Shown one piece after another: positions 1-5,751 of a stretch of 5,751 nucleotides of DNA. The position numbers and the translations under genes were made by a program. How positions within the stretch are numbered: position 1 is the stretch's first letter; every line of letters begins with the position of its first letter. The notes below the pieces were generated by a model that did not search any database, was not told the DNA's origin, and saw only the letters and a program-made list of their open reading frames with translations. This DNA comes from an uncultured Dorea sp. (GTDB lineage: Bacteria; Bacillota; Clostridia; Lachnospirales; Lachnospiraceae), in NCBI GenBank assembly GCA_910578455.1, contig CAJTQA010000075.1:1-5751 (forward strand), given 5' to 3'.

Positions 1-2360
1 TGGCAAAATTAGAATATGATAAGATTATAGAGCTGCTTATGGGGCACGCGTCCTCCTTCAGCGGCAAGGAGCGGTGCAGAAAATTAAAGCCCAGGACAGG
101 CATTGAGGAGATAAAGGCCGAGCAGGAGCAGACTGCGGCCGCATTTTCGAGAATTATCAAGAAGGGAAAGCCCTCTTTTGAGTTCTGCCAGCCTGTAAGC
201 GATTCCCTGAGACGGCTGGAGATTGCCGCCACATTAGGCAGCGGGGAGCTTTTGCGTATCTGCCGTCTCCTGGAATGTGCCGGGCGCATAAAGGCATACG
301 GGCGGAGAGACAATGCAGACGAGGCAGAGGACTGCCTTGACATATTTTTCTCCCGCCTTGAGCCTGCCTCCCTCCTCTCATCCGAGATTCGCAGATGCAT
401 TCTTGACGAGGACGAGATCAGCGATGATGCAAGCGCTAATTTAAAGCATATCCGCCGCTCCATCGGGCAGATGAACGACAAAGTACATTCTACCCTGTCC
501 GGCATGGTAAACGGGTCTCTGCGGACTTATCTCCAGGATCCCATCATCACCATGCGGGGAGACCGCTACTGCATTCCCGTCAAGACAGAGTACCGCAGCC
601 AGGTTCCCGGCATGATCCATGACCAGTCCGCCACAGGCTCCACTCTTTTTATAGAGCCTATGGCAGTTGTAAAGCTCAACAATGATCTAAAAGAGCTATA
701 CGGGAAAGAGCAGGAAGAGATACAGGCCATCCTTGCGCGCTTAAGCGCAGATGCTGCCGAATATATTGATATGATCCGCTCTGACTATGCAATCCTCTCA
801 GAGCTTGACTTTGTCTTTGCCAAGGGCGACCTTGCTATCAGCATGAATGCAAGCATGCCTCTTTTTAACGAGGAAGGGCGCATCCACATCCGGGAAGGCC
901 GCCACCCGCTCCTTGACCGCAGGACTGTAGTTCCTATTACTGTGACCCTTGGGGATTCTTTTGACCTCTTAATCATCACAGGGCCTAATACCGGAGGAAA
1001 GACCGTGTCTTTAAAGACCGTGGGGCTTTTTACCCTGATGGGGCAGGCAGGGCTACACATCCCGGCGCTGGACCGCTCTGAGCTCTCCGTATTCCATGAC
1101 GTATACGCAGATATCGGTGACGAGCAGAGCATCGAGCAGAGCCTGAGCACCTTTTCTTCCCATATGACCAACATTGTTTCCTTCTTGAAACATGTAGATG
1201 AGCGTTCCCTTGTCCTTTTTGACGAGCTTGGAGCCGGAACTGACCCGACTGAGGGCGCCGCCCTCGCCACTGCCATCCTGAATCATCTGCATGTCCGGGG
1301 GATCCGCACTATGGCCACCACTCATTACAGCGAGCTGAAGGTCTATGCCCTCTCCACCGACGGCGTGGAAAATGCATGCTGCGAGTTCAACGTAGAGACG
1401 CTGCGCCCCACGTACCGGCTATTAATCGGCATTCCGGGAAAGAGCAATGCCTTTGCCATCGCCGGAAAGCTGGGCCTTCCGAAGGACATTATCGAGGATG
1501 CCAAGACCCAGCTTACCTCCCAGGACGAATCTTTCGAAGACCTCCTTACAGACCTTGAATCCGGCAGGCGAACCATCGAGAAGGAGCAGGCGGAAATCGC
1601 TGCGTACAAGCGTGAGCTTGAGAGTCTAAAGCAGGAAGCAAAGAGGAAACAGGAAAAACTTAACGAGCAGCGAGATAAAATCTTGCGTGAGGCAAATGAA
1701 AAAGCCCACGCCATACTTGCTGAGGCGAAAGAGACCGCCGACGAGACAATCCGGAATTTCCATAAATTCGGAAAGGAAAATATTTCTGTCGCCGAGATGG
1801 AGAAAGAACGGGAGCGGCTGCGTAAAAAGATGGATGCCGCCCGCTCCGGGATGGCCGAAGAGACGGCAAAGCCCCGCAGGCAGCACAAGCCCGCCGACTT
1901 TAAGCTGGGTGAATCGGTAAAGGTACTGAGCATGAACTTAAACGGAACCGTCAGCTCCCTTCCGGATGCAAAAGGAAATGTGACGGTACAGATGGGAATC
2001 CTACGCTCCCAGATCCATATCTCTGACCTGGAGATCATCGAGGAGAAACCGGCATATCTTCAGAAAAAAGCCCGCCAGACCGGGAAAGGCAAGGTAAAGA
2101 TGGGGAAGGCGCTCTCTGTCAGCACAGAGATCAATCTTCTCGGCAAGACCGTTGACGAGGCGATTGCAGAGCTTGACAAATATCTGGATGACGCAAGCCT
2201 GGCCCATCTAAGCTCCGTACGCATCGTGCACGGCAAGGGAACCGGAGCGCTTCGTTCCGGAATCCACACATACCTGAAACGCCAGAAACATGTCAGATCA
2301 TACCGCCTCGGCGCCTTCGGGGAAGGCGATGCCGGGGTTACGATCGCAGAACTCAAATAA
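1..2360 (+). CDS. mutS2: Endonuclease MutS2 (5'-partial; start lies left of the window)
   Basis: MutS2 is a cytoplasmic MutS-like ATPase with a C-terminal Smr nuclease domain. Family members suppress homologous recombination and, in Bacillus subtilis, act on collided ribosomes. The frame is open from the first complete codon at position 3 and reads AKLEYDKIIELL before the ATG at 39. That is the conserved MutS2 N-terminus, so the ATG at 39 is internal and probably only about five or six codons are missing. Numbering from that ATG: core and clamp regions to about 300; Walker A GPNTGGKT 315-322; GDEQSI and SLSTFSSHM 360-376; Walker B with D395-E396 followed by LGAGTDPTEG; ATTH with His429; a charged coiled coil about 497-600; a KOW-like segment about 622-665; Smr domain about 698-773 with HGKGTGALR from His731. 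There is no mismatch-recognition domain I, as expected for MutS2. Length (about 790 when completed) is normal. One oddity is that the Smr LDxRG-like motif reads INLLG (698-702). The regulator gene follows after 12 nt. Confidence 0.97.
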   Translation, partial: AKLEYDKIIELLMGHASSFSGKERCRKLKPRTGIEEIKAEQEQTAAAFSRIIKKGKPSFEFCQPVSDSLRRLEIAATLGSGELLRICRLLECAGRIKAYGRRDNADEAEDCLDIFFSRLEPASLLSSEIRRCILDEDEISDDASANLKHIRRSIGQMNDKVHSTLSGMVNGSLRTYLQDPIITMRGDRYCIPVKTEYRSQVPGMIHDQSATGSTLFIEPMAVVKLNNDLKELYGKEQEEIQAILARLSADAAEYIDMIRSDYAILSELDFVFAKGDLAISMNASMPLFNEEGRIHIREGRHPLLDRRTVVPITVTLGDSFDLLIITGPNTGGKTVSLKTVGLFTLMGQAGLHIPALDRSELSVFHDVYADIGDEQSIEQSLSTFSSHMTNIVSFLKHVDERSLVLFDELGAGTDPTEGAALATAILNHLHVRGIRTMATTHYSELKVYALSTDGVENACCEFNVETLRPTYRLLIGIPGKSNAFAIAGKLGLPKDIIEDAKTQLTSQDESFEDLLTDLESGRRTIEKEQAEIAAYKRELESLKQEAKRKQEKLNEQRDKILREANEKAHAILAEAKETADETIRNFHKFGKENISVAEMEKERERLRKKMDAARSGMAEETAKPRRQHKPADFKLGESVKVLSMNLNGTVSSLPDAKGNVTVQMGILRSQIHISDLEIIEEKPAYLQKKARQTGKGKVKMGKALSVSTEINLLGKTVDEAIAELDKYLDDASLAHLSSVRIVHGKGTGALRSGIHTYLKRQKHVRSYRLGAFGEGDAGVTIAELK

Positions 2361-2372
2361 CAGGAGGATTAT

Positions 2373-3077
2373 ATGGTAAGCAAGCAAAAAATATTAATTG
2401 TAGATGACGATGAGAATATCGCAGAGCTCATCTCACTTTACCTTACAAAAGAGTGTTTCGACACCATGACCGTCCATGACGGCGAGCAGGCCCTGACAGC
2501 CTATGAGTCATATCGCCCGGATCTTATACTTCTTGACCTGATGCTGCCGGGGATTGACGGATACCAGGTATGCCGGGAGCTGCGCGCTCATTCCAGCGTT
2601 CCGGTTATCATGCTTTCTGCCAAAGGTGAGATTTTTGACAAGGTTCTGGGGCTGGAGCTGGGAGCTGACGATTATATTATGAAACCCTTTGATTCCAAAG
2701 AGATGGTTGCCAGGGTCAAAGCTGTGCTGCGGCGATACCATGCCGTGCCAAAAGCGGAAAATCCCTCATCTGATAAGGGCAAATGCGTAGAATATCCCGG
2801 CATCACCATCAATCTCACCAATTACTCCGTCACTATCGACGGCCAGAATGTGGAGATGCCTCCAAAGGAGTTGGAGCTCTTATACTTCCTCGCCTCCTCG
2901 CCAAACCAGGTATTTACAAGGGAGCAGCTCCTGGATCAGATCTGGGGGTACGAATATATCGGGGATACCCGTACAGTAGATGTCCATATCAAGCGGCTCC
3001 GTGAAAAAATCAAAGACCGCCAGGGCTGGGGTCTCAGCACCGTGTGGGGCATCGGCTATAAATTTGAAGTAAAATAA
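2373..3077 (+). CDS. OmpR/PhoB-family two-component response regulator
   Basis: This is a cytoplasmic DNA-binding response regulator of 234 aa, a normal full length for the family. The receiver domain (about 5-120) has the acidic cluster D11-D12-D13, phospho-acceptor Asp55 in LLDLMLPGIDG, the switch Ser82 in MLSAKG, Tyr101 and the invariant Lys104 in KPF. The C-terminal winged-helix domain (about 138-232) carries the PPKELELL segment, a recognition helix near DTRTVDVHIKRLREKI (198-213) and the terminal WGIGYKFE wing. The ATG is supported by AGGAGG at 2362-2367, five bases upstream, and lies 12 nt after the mutS2 stop. The kinase gene starts 12 nt downstream, so the two form a cognate pair. 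All phosphorylation residues are intact. The target genes cannot be read from the sequence. It resembles many PhoP/WalR/ResD-like clostridial regulators, so I give no gene symbol. Confidence 0.95.
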   Translation: MVSKQKILIVDDDENIAELISLYLTKECFDTMTVHDGEQALTAYESYRPDLILLDLMLPGIDGYQVCRELRAHSSVPVIMLSAKGEIFDKVLGLELGADDYIMKPFDSKEMVARVKAVLRRYHAVPKAENPSSDKGKCVEYPGITINLTNYSVTIDGQNVEMPPKELELLYFLASSPNQVFTREQLLDQIWGYEYIGDTRTVDVHIKRLREKIKDRQGWGLSTVWGIGYKFEVK

Positions 3078-3089
3078 AAAGGAGCTGCC

Positions 3090-4496
3090 ATGAAAAGCAC
3101 TTTATATTTAAAATTCATCATCGTATATTTCATCTTCGGGTTCCTCAGCCTGTTTACAGTCGGTGCCCTTACTGCCGGATTATTTACCGCGCCCTTAAAC
3201 CATGCGATTTCATCGAATCTTTATAAAGAGGCCAACATGGTGGCGAACGACTATCTGCCTGATTATTTTTCCGAGCAGATTTCCCTCTATAACGTCCATA
3301 CGCAGCTTGACGGGATGCAGACACATTTGGATGCTGCCATCTGGTTTGTGGACCGGCAGGGCAAGCTCATCACCTCCGCCGAATCTGACAGCTATCCGCT
3401 GGCTCCCTACCAGATATCCGACTTTAATCCCGCGGAAATCGGCAGCTCACGATACGCCATCGGAGATTACCATGGTTATTTTTCAGAAGATGTCATCACT
3501 GTGATCGCCCCTGTCAACTATGAATATTCTCCGAAAGGCTACCTGTTAATCCACAAGGACCTGTCGGACTCCGAATATATGGAAAGCCTATTTTTACAGA
3601 CAATCCTCATAACGGTGGTTGTGATCTACATCCTTTCCTTTATGATACTTCTGGCGTTCCGGTTCTTTGTGTATCATCCTCTGAGCAAGATTACAGAGGC
3701 TGCCAGGCAGTATGCTTCCGGCAATCTGGATTACGAGATTCCGGTGAACACGGAGGATGAGATGGGTTATCTCTCCGCCTCCCTGAATTACATGTCCTCC
3801 CAGCTCAGGGATATGGAGGATTACCAGAAAAAGTTCGTGGCAAATGTCTCCCACGACTTCCGTTCTCCCCTGACTTCTATCAAAGGCTATGTGGAGGCAA
3901 TGACGGACGGCACCATCCCTCCTGAATTGCATGAAAAATACTTAAAGATCATCTTATTTGAGACAGAGCGGCTGACAGACCTGACTCAGGATCTCCTCAC
4001 GCTCAACGAATTCGACACCAAGCACCTTCTTCTGAACCGGGAGAGGTTTGACATCCATGAGATGATCAAAAATGTAGCGGCCTCCTTCGAGGGGCGATGT
4101 ACGGAAAAGAAAATCTCCATTGAGCTTGTCCTTGCCACAAAGCATCTGGAGACAATGGCTGACAAAAGAAAAATCCAGCAGGTTCTCTACAACCTCCTGG
4201 ATAACGCTATAAAATTCAGCGAACCCGAATCTTCCATCACGATTGAGACAACCGAGCGGGGAGATAAGATCTATACTTCCGTAAAGGACGAGGGCATCGG
4301 TATTCCGAGAACTTCCCTGAACAAAATCTGGGAGCGCTTTTTTAAGACCGACCTCTCACGGGGAAAGGACAAAAAGGGCACCGGGCTTGGCCTTGCGATT
4401 GTGAAAGAAGCCATACAGCTGCACGGTGAAAATATAAATGTCATCAGCACGGAGGGGGTCGGAACCGAATTTATCTTCTCCCTTCCAAAAGCATAA
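3090..4496 (+). CDS. Membrane sensor histidine kinase (HAMP, HisKA, HATPase)
   Basis: This is a 468-aa sensor kinase expected to autophosphorylate and pass phosphate to Asp55 of the regulator encoded just upstream. Order of parts: transmembrane helix 1 about 9-31; extracytoplasmic sensor region about 33-166; transmembrane helix 2 about 167-193; HAMP linker about 194-243 (HPL at 196-198, EDEMG at 222-226); HisKA dimerisation domain with phospho-acceptor His255 in SHDFRSPLTS; ATPase domain with N-box N368-LLDN-372, G1 box DEGIGIP 400-406, F-box ERFFK and G2 box GTGLGL 430-435. The H-box reads HDFRSP rather than the textbook HELRTP; from memory this variant is common in clostridial kinases. The sensor region contains a PAS/Cache-like strand pattern (AAIWFVDRQGKLITS from residue 82), but I cannot assign its ligand. 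The ATG is supported by AAAAAGGAG ending at 3084 with five bases of spacing. The gene ends directly at the shared terminator and is the last of the mutS2 operon. Confidence 0.95.
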   Translation: MKSTLYLKFIIVYFIFGFLSLFTVGALTAGLFTAPLNHAISSNLYKEANMVANDYLPDYFSEQISLYNVHTQLDGMQTHLDAAIWFVDRQGKLITSAESDSYPLAPYQISDFNPAEIGSSRYAIGDYHGYFSEDVITVIAPVNYEYSPKGYLLIHKDLSDSEYMESLFLQTILITVVVIYILSFMILLAFRFFVYHPLSKITEAARQYASGNLDYEIPVNTEDEMGYLSASLNYMSSQLRDMEDYQKKFVANVSHDFRSPLTSIKGYVEAMTDGTIPPELHEKYLKIILFETERLTDLTQDLLTLNEFDTKHLLLNRERFDIHEMIKNVAASFEGRCTEKKISIELVLATKHLETMADKRKIQQVLYNLLDNAIKFSEPESSITIETTERGDKIYTSVKDEGIGIPRTSLNKIWERFFKTDLSRGKDKKGTGLGLAIVKEAIQLHGENINVISTEGVGTEFIFSLPKA

Positions 4497-4550
4497 AAAA
4501 ATATAAAAACGCATCTGCGTTGACAGGCGCCGATGCGTTTTTATATTTTT
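4497..4550. terminator. Bidirectional Rho-independent terminator between convergent genes
   Basis: A perfect 19-bp inverted repeat has arms at 4497-4515 (AAAAATATAAAAACGCATC) and 4532-4550. After one T/C mismatch, GCG at 4517-4519 can also pair with CGC at 4528-4530, leaving an 8-nt loop. The core CGCATC/GATGCG stem is followed by TTTTTATATTTTT on the plus strand and by the mirrored T-rich tract on the minus strand, so it can end transcripts from either side. It begins at the base after the kinase stop codon and lies 19 nt beyond the stop of the convergent peptidase gene. Confidence 0.9.
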
Positions 4551-4569
4551 ATGAGGCCTTTAACTTTTT

Positions 4570-5655
4570 TTACTCCTCCGGAACTACGATAAGGTCTTTT
4601 GTAAAGCTGTTAAGAACTTCGCATCCATCTTCTGTAATGATGACAAGGTCTTCGATACGTACGCCGATTCCCTCGTCTGCAAGGTAGATGCCCGGCTCTA
4701 CAGAGAAACACTGGCCAACCTGTATGATGTCTTCATTAACGGAAGATACGTCCCCAAATTCATGATCTTCCAGACCGATAGAATGGCCCGTCCTGTGTGT
4801 GAAGTATTTGCCATAGCCTTTTTCTTCTATGTAGTTTCTTGCCGCAAGGTCAACATCGCACATTCTGTTGCCCGGCTTTGCAGCCTCGATACCGCGTCTG
4901 TTTGCCTCTACGACGATGTCATAGATTTCTTTTGCACGGTCGGAAACCTCACCGATGAACACAGTTCTTGTCATGTCGGATGCATAGTTGTCCTTGAAAG
5001 CTCCGATATCAAGGATTACGCAGTCGCCGCGTTTTCCCTTGGAATCATCCGTTACATGGTGCGGATCAGCTGCCCCCTTCGCATAAGCTGTAATCGGGTC
5101 AAAGGATACGTCCTCACAGCCAAGCTCTTTGTATATCTCACGAATCTTATTGTTCAGCTCTCTCTCAGTCAGCCCCTTGGATACCCATGGAATCAGCTTT
5201 TCCATTGCGATATCGTTGAGCCTTGAGGACTCCCTCATAAGCTCTTTCTCTTTTTCATCCTTTACCATGCGGATATAATCAACAATCGGGGAGCCGTTTA
5301 CAAACTTGCTGCCCCCGCCTAACTCCTGCAGGCGAAGAAGGAATCTTGACGGCCATGTCTTGTCAATGCCCATAACCTTATCCTTCTCTACATATCTGCT
5401 TAAAATCTCCACGCCGTCTTCAATGTCATCATACCATACAAGCTCCACGCCCAGATCTTTCTCCTGCGGGAACAGTTTGTTAATCACAAGCTTGTGGTCT
5501 CCATTGACATTAAGGTATAATGCCAGCAGCCTCTCACCCGGAATAATCCACTTGCCTGTCAGATAGAAGATGGCAACCGGGTCAGAAATGATCATCTGCG
5601 GCACTCCATGCTCTTCCATCGATTTTAATACTCTTGAAACTTTTCCTTGGTCCAT
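4570..5655 (-). CDS. M24B-family metallopeptidase (Xaa-Pro aminopeptidase/dipeptidase)
   Basis: This is a 361-aa cytoplasmic dinuclear-metal peptidase of the pita-bread fold, expected to cleave X-Pro bonds at peptide N-termini or in dipeptides. There is no signal peptide or membrane segment. An N-terminal creatinase-type domain (about 1-130) precedes the M24 catalytic domain (about 138-352). The five metal ligands are all present: Asp216 (LDIG), Asp227 (SDMTR), His291 (GHSIGLEDHE), Glu320 (SVEPGIYL) and Glu335 (GVRIED). His200 in DPHH and His298 match the other conserved active-site histidines. Length is typical of short bacterial PepQ/PepP-like proteins. Sequence alone does not separate aminopeptidase P from prolidase, so I give no symbol. 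The chosen ATG sits five bases after GGGG (complement of 5661-5664) and 11 bases after AAAGG, a weak ribosome site. A strong promoter lies 40-70 nt upstream. It appears monocistronic and convergent with the two-component operon. Confidence 0.93.
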   Translation of the reverse strand: MDQGKVSRVLKSMEEHGVPQMIISDPVAIFYLTGKWIIPGERLLALYLNVNGDHKLVINKLFPQEKDLGVELVWYDDIEDGVEILSRYVEKDKVMGIDKTWPSRFLLRLQELGGGSKFVNGSPIVDYIRMVKDEKEKELMRESSRLNDIAMEKLIPWVSKGLTERELNNKIREIYKELGCEDVSFDPITAYAKGAADPHHVTDDSKGKRGDCVILDIGAFKDNYASDMTRTVFIGEVSDRAKEIYDIVVEANRRGIEAAKPGNRMCDVDLAARNYIEEKGYGKYFTHRTGHSIGLEDHEFGDVSSVNEDIIQVGQCFSVEPGIYLADEGIGVRIEDLVIITEDGCEVLNSFTKDLIVVPEE

Positions 5656-5675
5656 TTTTACCCCAACCTTTCTTT

Positions 5676-5693
5676 AATAGTTAAAACACTATT
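5676..5693. promoter_or_regulatory. Small dyad over the predicted transcription start (possible operator)
   Basis: AATAGT (5676-5681) and ACTATT (5688-5693) are perfect 6-bp inverted arms separated by 6 bases. The dyad begins three bases downstream of the -10 box and covers the expected start of the peptidase transcript near 5690. That is a position where a repressor could block initiation. The arms are A/T-rich and short, so chance is a real alternative. Confidence 0.35.
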
Positions 5694-5696
5694 CAC

Positions 5697-5725
5697 ATTA
5701 TAGAACGCAGTACAGAAAAAGTCAA
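5697..5725 (-). promoter_or_regulatory. Sigma-A promoter of the M24 peptidase gene
   Basis: On the minus strand a -35 box TTGACT (complement of 5720-5725) is separated by exactly 17 bases from a perfect -10 box TATAAT (complement of 5697-5702). Transcription should begin near 5690, giving a leader of about 35 nt before the ATG at 5655. Only the last -35 base departs from consensus, so strong vegetative expression is expected unless it is repressed. Confidence 0.85.
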
Positions 5726-5751
5726 TCACGCCCTCTTTTTATTTCCTCTTA

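Noticed and set aside
785..1276. 163-codon open frame on the minus strand opposite the MutS2 ATPase region
   Set aside because: It is a shadow of the conserved mutS2 frame. The composition is Ser/Arg/Pro-rich with no family features.
1343..2038. 231-codon open frame on the minus strand inside mutS2
   Set aside because: It lies opposite the coiled-coil region of a well-supported gene. The predicted protein is Ser/Phe/Arg-rich low-complexity sequence, as expected from the antisense of Glu/Lys/Arg codons, and there is no recognisable domain.
2173..2201. TTGACA inside mutS2 as a possible internal promoter for the two-component genes
   Set aside because: The bases 17 positions downstream (AGCCTG) do not resemble a -10 box, and the hexamer simply encodes the conserved Leu-Asp of the Smr domain.
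3594..3932. 112-codon open frame on the minus strand inside the histidine kinase
   Set aside because: It is opposite the TM2/HAMP/H-box region of the kinase and has no independent support.
4509..4520. ACGCA-TC-TGCGT local palindrome within the terminator as a separate hairpin or protein site
   Set aside because: The 2-nt loop is too small to fold stably, and the left arm is used by the much longer terminator stem.
4762..5226. 154-codon open frame on the plus strand opposite the M24 peptidase
   Set aside because: It overlaps the catalytic domain of a gene with all five metal ligands in place. The product matches no family I recognise and has no clear ribosome site or promoter.
5726..5751. 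Possible start or end of another gene, or an A/G-rich repeat, at the right edge
   Set aside because: Only 26 bases are available. AGAGG/AAGAGGG on the minus strand is too short to call as a repeat, and no frame can be judged.

Overview
The window looks like ordinary chromosomal core DNA from a low-to-medium G+C Firmicute, most likely a gut Clostridia of the Lachnospiraceae type. This is inferred from Clostridia-like protein sequences (the MutS2 C-terminus, the kinase H-box and the OmpR-type regulator), strong AGGAGG-type ribosome binding sites and a consensus sigma-A promoter. Species cannot be fixed from the sequence alone.

Layout: positions 1-4496 hold three tightly packed plus-strand genes. 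They are mutS2 (its first few codons lie left of the window), an OmpR/PhoB-family response regulator and its membrane sensor histidine kinase. Both gaps between them are 12 nt and are filled mainly by a ribosome binding site, so the three are probably co-transcribed from a promoter outside the window. A perfect 19-bp inverted repeat at 4497-4550, with A/T tracts on both sides, follows the kinase and can serve as a terminator on either strand. Positions 4570-5655 on the minus strand encode a cytoplasmic M24B-family (Xaa-Pro) metallopeptidase. It is convergent with the operon and ends at the same terminator. Its promoter (TTGACT-17-TATAAT) lies at 5697-5725, with a small dyad over the predicted start of transcription. 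The last 26 bases (5726-5751) show no gene.

How the genes work together: the regulator and kinase form a complete phosphorelay pair with all catalytic residues present. The signal is unknown, because the roughly 134-residue extracytoplasmic sensor region is not a type I can name. MutS2 (anti-recombination or rescue of collided ribosomes) and the peptidase (proline-peptide turnover) are housekeeping functions with no obvious mechanistic tie to the pair. No mobile element, CRISPR array, tRNA or rRNA was seen. I found no convincing undescribed system here; the findings below are modest regulatory and annotation points.
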